A DNA stretch of 11,422 nucleotides from Syntrophomonadaceae bacterium (GCA_007126465.1 SLBE01000187.1:1-11422); one strand, 5' to 3'. Positions 1 to 7,434 are shown, counted from the first letter of the stretch. The notes: generated by a model not told the origin, from the sequence alone. A program made the numbers and translations.

Positions 1-1214
1 ATATCCTTGTTCGGCACTTCTATCCCCAGGGCAGCTTTGCCGGGAATTGGCGCTTCAATTCTTACCAGTGGGGCAGCAAGGTTGAGGGCAATATCGTCTG
101 AAAGGCTGATTATTTTGCTGACCTTAACCCCTGCTTCAGGCTGTACTTCAAACCGGGTAACCGTGGGGCCTGACTGGACGTGAACTACTTTAGCTTTAAC
201 TCCGAAACTCAGGAGTGTGTTTTCGAGCAAGCGTGCCCTGTCCTTACTGCTTTTTAATTGATGCTGCCCACCCGACTGCTTACCGGCAGCAAGCAGTTCA
301 AGCGGAGGGAACTTATAATCCTTCAGGGGTGCCCCGGACGTTACTGCCGCCGGAGAACCACCTTCCGCTTCTGTCCCCTCAGTCATATCTTTTTTAACCT
401 GTTCATCAGGCTGATCTTCTTCTGTTCGTTCTTTTTCTGAAGATAAATTATTAGCTTCGCTGATAGTTGGGTCGCTGTTTATAACAGCAGTCGAAGCAGG
501 TGTATTGCCAATACTAAGCTGGTGCTCTTCGGACCCGGTTAAATGGACACCGCTTCCTTCAGCACTTCTGTTTAAAGCCGCTTCTTTGATCTTTTCCTGG
601 GAAGTGGAACTGATATCTTTGACCAGATCAAGCAGAAACAGGCCACCCTTTTTTATAATTCCGGCCAGCCAGTTGAAAAAAGCAGAGCATAATTTAAGAA
701 AACGTCTGATTGAAATGTTGAAAATAAGAAGAACTGCAATGAAGGTTATCGTGATCAGTATAATCATGCTGCCCAGTGGTCCGAGCAGATAGAGCAAAAC
801 AGCCCCCAGGGCAGCACCGATTACACCACCGCCCTGCTGGTTCAGGCCAATTACAAAACTATCATAAAATATACTATCATGTGCAGGCAGTGGATCGGTA
901 AGCAGCTGCAGCTGAATAAATACCGGGATGATGAATATGAAAAATATCAGCCCGATCAGCCTGGTGCCAAGCTGCCACCTTCCCTGGGGAAGGATAAATC
1001 TAAGCCCGATAAGCGCAATAAAAATTGGCAAAATAAAAGCTGCATCGCCGGCAATGAGCCGCAGGATATTATTAAGGTAAAATCCAATGCCACCGACCTG
1101 GTCCGGATGAATCAATCCGACATAACAAAAAACAGCCAGGGCCAGCAGCAGGACTCCCTTTATCTGCGAACGCATCTCCTTGTTTAAGCCCTTTTTTCGC
1201 CGTTTTTTGGCCAA
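1..1214 (-). CDS. spoIIIE: DNA translocase SpoIIIE/FtsK, N-terminal part (cut by the left edge)
   Basis: The reading frame is open to the window edge and shows about 404 residues of a protein that is usually 750-800 long. This family forms a hexameric, ATP-driven DNA pump at the division or sporulation septum that clears chromosomes from the closing membrane. Visible in order: a basic start (MAKKRRKKG), hydrophobic segments near residues 21-36, 58-75, 86-105, 129-145 and 148-168, a polar acidic linker (about 195-300), and the start of the motor alpha domain (ENTLLSFGV, QSGPTVTRFEV, PIPGKAALGIEVPNK). The ATPase Walker motifs and the gamma domain lie beyond the edge. I chose the TTG at 1214 because it gives the family's usual MAKK-type start and has AAGGTGG at 1226-1232. 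The ATG at 1175 has its AAGGAG directly abutting, with no spacing. A GTG at 1229 is in frame but overlaps the Shine-Dalgarno. The family call is firm. SpoIIIE rather than generic FtsK rests on the neighbouring rnj, as in Bacillus subtilis. Confidence 0.93.
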   Translation of the reverse strand, partial: MAKKRRKKGLNKEMRSQIKGVLLLALAVFCYVGLIHPDQVGGIGFYLNNILRLIAGDAAFILPIFIALIGLRFILPQGRWQLGTRLIGLIFFIFIIPVFIQLQLLTDPLPAHDSIFYDSFVIGLNQQGGGVIGAALGAVLLYLLGPLGSMIILITITFIAVLLIFNISIRRFLKLCSAFFNWLAGIIKKGGLFLLDLVKDISSTSQEKIKEAALNRSAEGSGVHLTGSEEHQLSIGNTPASTAVINSDPTISEANNLSSEKERTEEDQPDEQVKKDMTEGTEAEGGSPAAVTSGAPLKDYKFPPLELLAAGKQSGGQHQLKSSKDRARLLENTLLSFGVKAKVVHVQSGPTVTRFEVQPEAGVKVSKIISLSDDIALNLAAPLVRIEAPIPGKAALGIEVPNKD

Positions 1215-1241
1215 TTCAGCGCCATCCACCTTTCAAGAAGC

Positions 1242-1270
1242 ATTATAAAACAAATGTTCGCGCTTGTAAA
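1242..1270 (-). promoter_or_regulatory. Sigma-A-type promoter for spoIIIE
   Basis: On the minus strand there is a -35 hexamer TTTACA (1265-1270, five of six consensus bases), a 17-base spacer, and a perfect -10 hexamer TATAAT (1242-1247). Transcription would begin near 1235. That leaves a leader of about 20 bases carrying the AAGGTGG ribosome binding site before the TTG start at 1214. This is the best promoter I could see in the window, and it suggests spoIIIE is transcribed independently of rnj. The assignment is from pattern only. Confidence 0.72.
1247..1260 (-). promoter_or_regulatory. Candidate LexA (SOS) operator in the spoIIIE promoter
   Basis: The minus strand reads CGAACATTTGTTTT between the -35 and -10 hexamers, touching the -10. 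The Gram-positive LexA (DinR) consensus is CGAACRNRYGTTYC. The site matches 11 of its 13 defined positions, including a complete CGAAC half-site and GTTT in the other half. LexA bound here would block RNA polymerase. Position and match support the call, but no lexA gene or second site is visible here, so binding is an inference. Confidence 0.45.
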
Positions 1271-1398
1271 TTGAAATTTTTAGCAATAGCCCAATTTTCA
1301 TCACCTGGCAATACTCAGCCTGCTTAAATAATATAGAGAGCATAAAGTGCAGGCATGGAAATGCCGGTGAAGTGAGGCCTGGCGCCCGGTAGTTGCTA

Positions 1399-3093
1399 TT
1401 ACTTTTCACTACCTGTCGCTACATCTATAACTATCGGCATAATCATCGGACGCCGGCCGGTATGCTCATAAAAGAAAGAAGAAGCAGCGTCTCTTACCTT
1501 TGATTTAACCTTGTTCCACTCCTGCAGCTGTTCCCTGTCCAGTTTATCAATTGCTTTTGTCATCTCTGATTTGGCCTGATCCAGCAGATCAACAGATTCC
1601 CGGACATAAACAAAACCACGGGTAATAATTTCCGGCCCGGCCATAATCTTGTTATTATCCTGATCAACCGCCAGAACGACAATGACAATGCCATCTTCAG
1701 ATAAAACCTGGCGATCGCGAATTACCACTTCACCGACATCGCCAACTCCGAAGCCATCGACCAGGACCCTGCCGGCGGAGACTGAACCATTGATTCGTCC
1801 CTGGCCGTTTGAAAATTCGATGTTGCTGCCAATCTTAGCCAGAAAAACATTCTCTGGATTCATGCCCAGCTTCTCAGCTGTTTTTTTGCAATATGCCTGC
1901 TGCCTGTATTCACCATGCACTGGGATTATATACTGAGGCCTGAGCAGGTTAAGCATCATCTTTATTTCTTCTTCACTCGCGTGTCCCGATACATGGACAC
2001 CGGTGCTGGTACCATAAATTACTTCTGCTTTTAAATGAAATAAATTATTGATCGTTTTCGATACCAGTTTTTCATTGCCCGGAATAGGGTTGGCTGCCAG
2101 TATCACTGTATCGCCTTCGTATATTTCAACCTGGCGATGATCCGATTGTGAAATCCTGGTCAGGGCCGACATAGGTTCACCCTGGCTTCCCGTCGTAATC
2201 AGGGCTAACTTTTCAGGTGGAATATCTTTGATCTTATGAAGATCAACCAGTACACCATCCGGTATATTTAAATAACCCAGTTCCGTAGAAATATCTACGG
2301 TATTGAGCATACTGCGTCCGGCAATTGCTACCTTCCTGTCATAGCGCACGGCTGCATCGACTACCTGCTGAATACGGTGTATGTTCGAGGCAAAAGTAGC
2401 TAAAATAATCCGACTGCGGGAAAGGCGGAATATTTCATTGATGTTTTTTCCTACATCTTTTTCTGAAATGGTATATCCCGGACGGTCGGCATTGGTTGAA
2501 TCAATCAATGCCGCTATAACACCCTTGCGCCCTAATTCAGCCAGTTTGAAATAGTCCGTTATTCTTCCGTCAACCGGGGTCTGATCAAACTTGAAATCAC
2601 TGGTATAAACCAGGATTCCGGCCGGCGTTTCAACGGCTACTCCGACAGAATCAGGGATACTGTGATTGGTTCTGAAAAATTCAAGCTTAAAATTCTCAGA
2701 AATTTCAAGCCCCTGATCGGGGTTTATTTCTTTCAGCTCAATGTTTTTATGGGGATGCTCCCTGAATTTTGCCTCAACTATGCCGAGGGTTAACCTGGTC
2801 CCATAAACGGGACATTTAAGGTCTTCAATTATAAAAGGGAGAGCTCCGATATGGTCTTCGTGACCGTGAGTTAAAATGATCGCCTTAATATCGAAATTGT
2901 TTTCCAGCAGATATGAAATATCCGGAATAACAATATCGACTCCCAGCATTGCTTCATCAGGAAACTTAAGCCCGGCATCCATGATGATGCATTCATGACC
3001 GTACTTCAGTACAAACATGTTCTTTCCAATTTCACCGATTCCCCCGAGGGGTATCAGCTGCAGCGTTTTACTTTTCTTGTTTCGTCTGGACAA
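1399..3093 (-). CDS. rnj: Ribonuclease J (metallo-beta-lactamase/beta-CASP RNase)
   Basis: RNase J acts in mRNA turnover and in 5' maturation of rRNA in Firmicutes, as a 5'-3' exonuclease and also an endonuclease. The 564-residue length is usual for the family. The zinc-binding metallo-beta-lactamase motif HGHEDH is complete at residues 76-81, followed by H144 (TNHSIPDSV), D166 (YTSDFKFD), the beta-CASP region (about 205-355), HVSGHAS (367-373) and PVHGE (391-395). A C-terminal domain follows. All metal ligands are present, so the enzyme should be active. The start is TTG at 3093, with GGAGG six to seven bases upstream. In Bacillus subtilis the J2 gene (rnjB/ymfA) lies in this region near spoIIIE. 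Many Clostridia have only one RNase J, and this window cannot tell whether a second copy exists, so I give no J1/J2 suffix. Confidence 0.96.
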   Translation of the reverse strand: MSRRNKKSKTLQLIPLGGIGEIGKNMFVLKYGHECIIMDAGLKFPDEAMLGVDIVIPDISYLLENNFDIKAIILTHGHEDHIGALPFIIEDLKCPVYGTRLTLGIVEAKFREHPHKNIELKEINPDQGLEISENFKLEFFRTNHSIPDSVGVAVETPAGILVYTSDFKFDQTPVDGRITDYFKLAELGRKGVIAALIDSTNADRPGYTISEKDVGKNINEIFRLSRSRIILATFASNIHRIQQVVDAAVRYDRKVAIAGRSMLNTVDISTELGYLNIPDGVLVDLHKIKDIPPEKLALITTGSQGEPMSALTRISQSDHRQVEIYEGDTVILAANPIPGNEKLVSKTINNLFHLKAEVIYGTSTGVHVSGHASEEEIKMMLNLLRPQYIIPVHGEYRQQAYCKKTAEKLGMNPENVFLAKIGSNIEFSNGQGRINGSVSAGRVLVDGFGVGDVGEVVIRDRQVLSEDGIVIVVLAVDQDNNKIMAGPEIITRGFVYVRESVDLLDQAKSEMTKAIDKLDREQLQEWNKVKSKVRDAASSFFYEHTGRRPMIMPIVIDVATGSEK

Positions 3094-3294
3094 AATGTAC
3101 CTCCATTATGTATTTTCGGGTAGTGCAGTCGCAGCAAACCAGCGCCTGAACACCCTAAGTTAACTTCCCGCTTTGCTCCGTGCCTGCAGAGAAGTATTAA
3201 AATCAAAATATAATCACATCAAAAAATCTCTAACTCTTTATAAATCTCCTGTAGTAACCTGAAACCTGGATCCTTAATTCAGAATCCCGGACTT
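3094..3294. other. Intergenic region between dut and rnj
   Basis: No gene was found in these 201 bases. The rnj ribosome binding site (GGAGG) is at the left end. On the minus strand an AT-rich patch (about 3195-3245) holds weak promoter-like combinations, for example TTGATG (3217-3222) and TTTAAT (3196-3201), only 15 bases apart. A promoter for rnj is reasonable given the terminator upstream of dut and the gap size, but none of these is close to consensus. I see no clear terminator after dut. Confidence 0.3.
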
Positions 3295-3747
3295 CTATCC
3301 CGTATGTCCGAAGCCCCCGTCATTGCGCTCTGTCGGAGGCAGTTCATCAACTTCTTCAAGTACAGCCCGGGGAACCGGGCATAGCACCATCTGGGCAATC
3401 CGATCGCCACGACTAATGGTAACAATATCCTGTCCCAGGTTGATCAAGATTACTTTTATTTCACCGCGGTAATCCGAGTCGATGGTGCCGGGAGAGTTAA
3501 CAATCCCAACTCCCTGCCTGACAGCCAAACCACTGCGCGGCCTGATTTGCAGCTCATAACCGGGAGGTACAGCAACCAATAAACCAGTTGGCACCAGGAA
3601 TCTATTCCCGGGCTGAACAATAACTTCATCCTCGACAGCCGCGTATATATCCATGCCGGCCGACCCGCTGGTCATATAAGATGGCTGCGGCAAATCTTCT
3701 GTGCCCATTATTCTTTTAAAGGGCAGCTTTATATTCTCACTGTTCAT
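3295..3747 (-). CDS. dut: dUTP diphosphatase (trimeric dUTPase)
   Basis: Hydrolyses dUTP to dUMP and pyrophosphate, which keeps uracil out of DNA and supplies the dTMP precursor. At 150 residues it has the normal length for the homotrimeric family. All five motifs are visible: motif I SAGMDIYA, motif II RPRSGLA, motif III around GIVNSPGTIDSDYRGE (with the catalytic aspartate in TIDSDYRG), motif IV GDRIAQMV, and the C-terminal motif V RNDGGFGHTG. The protein ends directly on motif V. That motif differs slightly from the common RGxGGFGSTG but keeps the arginine and the glycine-rich, phenylalanine-containing segment. A TTG at 3768 would add seven residues. I prefer the ATG at 3747 because AGGAG sits eight bases upstream and falls inside the longer version. 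The gene follows the pnp terminator, so it may depend on read-through or on a weak promoter of its own, which I could not identify. Confidence 0.95.
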   Translation of the reverse strand: MNSENIKLPFKRIMGTEDLPQPSYMTSGSAGMDIYAAVEDEVIVQPGNRFLVPTGLLVAVPPGYELQIRPRSGLAVRQGVGIVNSPGTIDSDYRGEIKVILINLGQDIVTISRGDRIAQMVLCPVPRAVLEEVDELPPTERNDGGFGHTG

Positions 3748-3829
3748 GAAAGTATCTCCTGTACCCAATACTCAGCTGTTTTCCACTGTTTGCCCTATAC
3801 CGTTATGTACTGCCCAGCTGCTTTTAGAG

Positions 3830-3856
3830 AAAAAACCCTACCAGGTAGGGTTTTAA
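3830..3856 (-). terminator. Intrinsic terminator after pnp
   Basis: Nine bases after the pnp stop codon the minus strand forms a hairpin with stem CCCTAC/GTAGGG (loop CTG). AAAA/TTTT pairs extend it to ten base pairs, and a run of six Ts (3830-3835) follows. This is a textbook intrinsic terminator shape and marks the end of the infB-to-pnp transcription unit. The plus strand has only four Ts, so it is mainly a minus-strand signal. Confidence 0.82.
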
Positions 3857-3864
3857 CCTTGCTG

Positions 3865-5985
3865 CTATTTGCGATTATCGGGCTTATTCCCGCCGCCCCC
3901 ACCGCCTGAAGGTTTCTCAAGCAGGGCCTTCCTGGAAAGGTTTATCCGCCCTTTTTCATCAATATCCAGGACTTTTACTTCGATTTCATCTCCCAGTCTC
4001 ACCACATCTTCCGTTTTATCAACACGGTGATGATCCAGGTGTGATATATGCAGCAGGCCTTCTTTGCCCGGCAGCACCTCAACAAAAGCGCCGTAACGTT
4101 CAACCCTTTTAACTTTACCGGTATAAACTTCTCCTGCTTCTACATCCTTGACCAGGGCTTCAATCATTTCCCTGGCTTTTTCTCCGCCTTCCGGATCGAC
4201 AGCAGCTATAAATACCCTGCCGTCAGGTTCAATGTCAATGCCCACTCCGGTTTCAGCGATGATCTTGTTAATCATCTTGCCACCGGGACCGATAACATCC
4301 CTGATCTTATCTACATCTATTTGCATCCTGATCATCCGTGGAGCGTTCGGCGAAAGTTCCGGCCTCGCTTCACTGATAGTTTCGTTCATAATACCCAGGA
4401 TATATTTATAGCCCTCATCGGCACGTTCCAGGGCTTTTTCCAGCAGTTCACGGGAAAGACCCTTGATTTTAATATCCATCTGCATTGCTGTAATCCCTTT
4501 TTCAGTTCCGGCTACCTTAAAGTCCATATCTCCTAAAAAGTCCTCAACACCCTGGATGTCGGAAAGGATTGCGACATCATCACCTTCCTTGATCAAACCC
4601 ATGGCTATTCCGGAAACAGGCCTTTTCAGCGGCACACCGGTATCCATCATGGCGAGTGAACCGGAACAGACACTACCCATTGAGGTTGAACCGTTCGATT
4701 CCAGGACTTCTGAAACCAGGCGAATTGTATACGGAAAATCATCCTCGGAGGGAACAACCGGTTCCAGGGCCCGCTCGGCCAGGGCCCCGTGACCAATTTC
4801 CCTGCGTCCGGGACCGCGCATAAATCCTGTTTCGCCAACACTGTAGGGCGGGAAATTATAATGGTGCATAAACCGCTTCGATTCTTCAAGCCCAAGACCG
4901 TCTAACATCTGCATATCACGCAGGGCAGAAAGGGTACAGATATTCAATACCTGGGTTTGACCGCGGGTAAAAATAGCAGATCCGTGGGTACGCGGCAGTG
5001 AAGATATTTCACAGCTGATTGGACGGATCTCATCAGACCGGCGACCATCTGCCCGCAGGTTATCATTAATAATCATTTTACGCAGTGTATCCTTTAGAAC
5101 CGTCTCAAAGATCTTAACCAGTTCTGATTCCTGTTCAGGATATTCTTCAACGAATTTATCTTTAATTCCCTGCTTTACTGTAGCAAGCTTCTCTTCACGT
5201 TCCTGCTTGTCGGAAATCTTCAGGGCTTCTGAGACGCCTTTCTTAACGATCGGCTCGACCTCGTCAACCATTTCCTGGGGCAGTTCTTTTTTCTCAACGG
5301 TCATCTTCTCTTCGCCGACTTCTGCAACCATTTTCTTCTGCAGATCAACAATCTCCTTGATTGTTTCATGTCCGGCCTGGATTGCCTTGAGCACGTCATC
5401 CTTGCCTATTTCATCTGCTCCAGCTTCAACCATAAGCACCGCATCTTCAGAGCCGGCCAACATCAGGTGCAGAGAACTTTTTTCTGTTTCTTCCTGGTTG
5501 GGGTTAACGACAACTTCACCATCGACCATACCGACGATAACAGCACCGATCGGACCCTCAAACGGTATCTTTGATATTGAAAGCGCTGCTGATGCTCCGA
5601 TAATAGCCAGCGGTTCCGGAGGGCAATCCTGGTCCATCGAAAGGATCGTGGCCACTATGTGCAATGAATGATTAAAGCCTTTTGGAAAAAGAGGCCTCAC
5701 TGAACGATCTGTCAGGCGGCAGCCTAAAATGGCTCGCTCAGTAGGCCGTCCTTCCCTTTTGATAAAACCGCCTGGTATACGTCCAACGGCATATAGCCGC
5801 TCCTCGTAATCAACAGTCAGCGGCAGGAAGTCGACACCTTCACGTGGTTGATCTGAAACTGTTGCAGTAACCAAAACCATTGTATCGCCATGTCTTAGCA
5901 AAACGGCACCGCTGGCCTGCTTGGCAAGCCTGCCTGTTTCCATAGAAAATTCTTTGCCCTGAAATTCCATTTTATAAGTTTGCAT
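3865..5985 (-). CDS. pnp: Polyribonucleotide nucleotidyltransferase (PNPase)
   Basis: A phosphate-dependent 3'-5' exoribonuclease that degrades mRNA in the cytoplasm, usually as a trimer. The 706-residue length is normal. Visible in order: first RNase PH-like domain (about 10-140, with GGFIKREGRP), helical linker (about 200-300), second RNase PH-like domain (about 310-540), KH domain with the GPGG loop (566-569) and S1 domain (about 618-690, GAFVEVLPGKEGLLHIS). The catalytic residues expected from the Escherichia coli enzyme align with D482, D488 and K490 in EDFLGDMDFK. The tail is short, with six consecutive glycines followed by a polar end. The ATG at 5985 has AGGAG 11 bases upstream; an internal ATG at 5970 would drop five residues. 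It lies directly downstream of rpsO, as in most bacteria, separated by a strong hairpin, and is followed by a terminator. Confidence 0.97.
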   Translation of the reverse strand: MQTYKMEFQGKEFSMETGRLAKQASGAVLLRHGDTMVLVTATVSDQPREGVDFLPLTVDYEERLYAVGRIPGGFIKREGRPTERAILGCRLTDRSVRPLFPKGFNHSLHIVATILSMDQDCPPEPLAIIGASAALSISKIPFEGPIGAVIVGMVDGEVVVNPNQEETEKSSLHLMLAGSEDAVLMVEAGADEIGKDDVLKAIQAGHETIKEIVDLQKKMVAEVGEEKMTVEKKELPQEMVDEVEPIVKKGVSEALKISDKQEREEKLATVKQGIKDKFVEEYPEQESELVKIFETVLKDTLRKMIINDNLRADGRRSDEIRPISCEISSLPRTHGSAIFTRGQTQVLNICTLSALRDMQMLDGLGLEESKRFMHHYNFPPYSVGETGFMRGPGRREIGHGALAERALEPVVPSEDDFPYTIRLVSEVLESNGSTSMGSVCSGSLAMMDTGVPLKRPVSGIAMGLIKEGDDVAILSDIQGVEDFLGDMDFKVAGTEKGITAMQMDIKIKGLSRELLEKALERADEGYKYILGIMNETISEARPELSPNAPRMIRMQIDVDKIRDVIGPGGKMINKIIAETGVGIDIEPDGRVFIAAVDPEGGEKAREMIEALVKDVEAGEVYTGKVKRVERYGAFVEVLPGKEGLLHISHLDHHRVDKTEDVVRLGDEIEVKVLDIDEKGRINLSRKALLEKPSGGGGGGNKPDNRK

Positions 5986-6047
5986 AAATCTATAAACTCC
6001 TCTCGACTACTACTTTAATTACCTGGTATCAGATATTTACAATTAAC

Positions 6048-6078
6048 CGTAAGCACGGAGGCTGGCTCCGTGCTTACG
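6048..6078 (-). promoter_or_regulatory. Perfect 13-bp hairpin in the rpsO-pnp spacer (candidate pnp leader control element)
   Basis: CGTAAGCACGGAG (6048-6060) and CTCCGTGCTTACG (6066-6078) are exact inverted copies around a five-base loop. The structure begins nine bases after the rpsO stop and ends about 60 bases before the pnp start. On the minus strand the bases after it read GGTTAATTG, without a U-tract, so it does not look like a normal intrinsic terminator. In Escherichia coli a hairpin in the same position is cut by RNase III and is the target of PNPase autoregulation. A similar role here, or simple protection of the rpsO 3' end, is an inference. Confidence 0.6.
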
Positions 6079-6087
6079 ATGTAACTG

Positions 6088-6354
6088 TTATTTTCTCAGC
6101 TTGAGCTTGGTAATAATTGTCTGATAGCGTTCAGGGGAAGTATTGCGAAGATAATTCAGCAAGCCTCTCCTACGGCCAACCATTTTTAGCAATCCCCGTT
6201 GAGAATGGTAATCTTTTTTGTGGGTTTTTAAGTGTTCCGTGAGGTAATTAATACGCTCTGTCAACAGAGCTATTTGAACTTCAGGTGAACCCGTATCGCC
6301 CTCGTGCCTTTTGTAACGATTAATTATTTCCTGTTTCTGTTCCTGATCAAACAT
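6088..6354 (-). CDS. rpsO: 30S ribosomal protein S15
   Basis: A primary-binding small-subunit protein that contacts the 16S rRNA central domain and bridges to the large subunit. At 88 residues it is the usual size. The family signature runs through most of the protein: HEGDTGSPEVQIALLTERI, then LTEHLKTHKKDYHSQRGLL, then GRRRGLLNYL near the C terminus. I place the start at the ATG at 6354 (MFDQEQKQEI), with GGGAGGAG about ten bases upstream. A longer frame from 6396 would add 14 residues that are not typical of S15 and would swallow this ribosome binding site. The gene sits between ribF and pnp, the usual order in Firmicutes. A perfect TATAAT lies at 6376-6381, but its -35 is poor and it sits almost on the ribosome binding site, so transcription probably comes mainly from upstream. 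Confidence 0.97.
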   Translation of the reverse strand: MFDQEQKQEIINRYKRHEGDTGSPEVQIALLTERINYLTEHLKTHKKDYHSQRGLLKMVGRRRGLLNYLRNTSPERYQTIITKLKLRK

Positions 6355-6438
6355 AATAATAAAGCTCCTCCCATTATTATAATCGCCGCCTGCCAAGTTT
6401 AACGTTGGGAAAGCGTAAAACCTAGCCTGCGGTTCAAA

Positions 6439-7434
6439 CTATTGTGATTTTAGCACAGAACAACCTGCTTGTAAAGAATGGCTGATTCCGTTTTTTCCCT
6501 GATTATAAAGCCCGATCAACTCCCGGCTCTGTTCAATATCCTGCCCGATCTGTTCTTTTAGCTGTTCTGCTGAATTAAAGATTCGGGTATCGCGCAGCTT
6601 TTCCAGAAAGCATATCCGGATCTCACGATTATAGATAGTTTGGTTAAAATCAAGGATATGTGTTTCTACAGCAACATTATGATCGGCAAAGGTAGGGCGT
6701 GAACCCACATTGGTTACCCCGTAAAACAGCTCACCGTCAAGCCTGTTTACTGCAGTCAGGTAAACACCCTTACCGGGCCATAAAAGACGAGGATTGGCGG
6801 CAATATTTGCCGTTGGGTAAACCATTTTCTTTCCTATTCCATAACCCTTAATTACCCGGCCCTGCCTGTAAAAATAATAGCCAAGCAGTTCGGAAGCTTC
6901 CTTAACATCTCCACTGAGCAATAAAGAACGAATAATTGAACTGCTAACTTCTTTATCCTTGAAGTAGAACATAGGGCACACATCAACGGAAAAACCAAGT
7001 TTACTGCCCCAGTAACTCAGGGTGCTGGAACTGCCTGCACCCATTCGTCCAAATGAATAGTCCTCACCGACAAATGCCCCTTTTACCTGCAGCCTTTCGA
7101 CTAATACCTGGCGCACAAACTGCTCCGGCGAAAGTGAAGCCATCCTGGAAGTGAACTGCTGAATAACCATGTAATCCAGGCCCAATTCCACCATTATTTC
7201 CGCCCGGTCAGCCAGGTCGGTTAAAAGCGAAATGGGCTGCTCTGGACGCAGGGCGATCTGGGGATGGGGATCAAAGATCAATACGGCGCTTTTGCCCTTT
7301 TTGTTTTTTGCTTTTTTTACTGCCGCTTTTATTATCTCCTGGTGGCCGCGATGAATACCGTCAAAATTCCCCAGCGCTACATAAAGGGAATCATTTTGAT
7401 TTGCTATATTATCTACACCATTAATAATTTCCAT
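6439..7434 (-). CDS. ribF: Bifunctional riboflavin kinase / FAD synthetase
   Basis: Converts riboflavin to FMN with ATP, then FMN to FAD with a second ATP. The 331 residues fold as two domains. The N-terminal FMN adenylyltransferase has GNFDGIHRGH (22-31), the nucleotidyltransferase HxGH-type motif, plus FVGEDYSFGR (121-130) and SSSIIR (164-169). The C-terminal riboflavin kinase has the glycine-rich region leading to YPTANI (206-211), PGKGVY (220-225) and GVTNVGSRPTF (239-249). The last 18 or so residues (from KNGISHS on) run past the usual family end and look unstructured. The ATG start at 7434 has AAGGA about nine bases upstream. It is 40 bases from truB, its common partner in Firmicutes. 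No FMN riboswitch is visible upstream, as expected for ribF in this cluster. Confidence 0.96.
   Translation of the reverse strand: MEIINGVDNIANQNDSLYVALGNFDGIHRGHQEIIKAAVKKAKNKKGKSAVLIFDPHPQIALRPEQPISLLTDLADRAEIMVELGLDYMVIQQFTSRMASLSPEQFVRQVLVERLQVKGAFVGEDYSFGRMGAGSSSTLSYWGSKLGFSVDVCPMFYFKDKEVSSSIIRSLLLSGDVKEASELLGYYFYRQGRVIKGYGIGKKMVYPTANIAANPRLLWPGKGVYLTAVNRLDGELFYGVTNVGSRPTFADHNVAVETHILDFNQTIYNREIRICFLEKLRDTRIFNSAEQLKEQIGQDIEQSRELIGLYNQGKNGISHSLQAGCSVLKSQ

Larger units (their letters stand above)
1215..1398. other. Intergenic region between rnj and spoIIIE
   Basis: The left part holds the spoIIIE promoter, the LexA-like site and the ribosome binding site. The right part, just after the rnj stop, has a short hairpin on the minus strand (GGCAT, loop TTCC, ATGCC, about 1345-1358). 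It also has a 6-bp GCCTGC/GCAGGC pair (1318-1323 with 1349-1354) enclosing an AT-rich loop. Neither is followed by a U-tract, so I see no convincing terminator for rnj and read-through into spoIIIE is possible. No small gene was found. Confidence 0.5.

Noticed and set aside
215..1187. Plus-strand open frames of 60-102 codons across the left end (215-397, 258-440, 505-792, 879-1187)
   Set aside because: They lie antisense to the clear SpoIIIE/FtsK reading frame on the minus strand, show no recognisable family, and have low-complexity or biased composition typical of shadow frames.
1184..1225. Short leader-peptide frame from the ATG at 1225 (13 codons) overlapping the spoIIIE start
   Set aside because: It lies in a different frame across the spoIIIE start codon, has no ribosome binding site of its own, and its sequence shows no regulatory pattern such as repeated codons or an attenuator.
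3748..3768. TTG start at 3768 for dut
   Set aside because: The AGGAG ribosome binding site of the ATG at 3747 would fall inside this extension, and the seven extra residues are not part of the dUTPase fold.
4048..5671. Several plus-strand frames of 68-162 codons, and a minus-strand 82-codon frame at 4647-4895
   Set aside because: All overlap the intact pnp gene, whose full domain set is conserved. None has protein-like motifs.
6355..6396. Longer N terminus for S15 starting at 6396
   Set aside because: The 14 extra residues are not typical of S15 and cover the GGGAGGAG ribosome binding site of the normal ATG at 6354.
6376..6403. Promoter for rpsO with TATAAT at 6376-6381
   Set aside because: The -10 is perfect, but the best -35 (GTTAAA, 16-base spacer) matches only three of six bases. 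Transcription would begin inside the ribosome binding site. Not listed as a feature.
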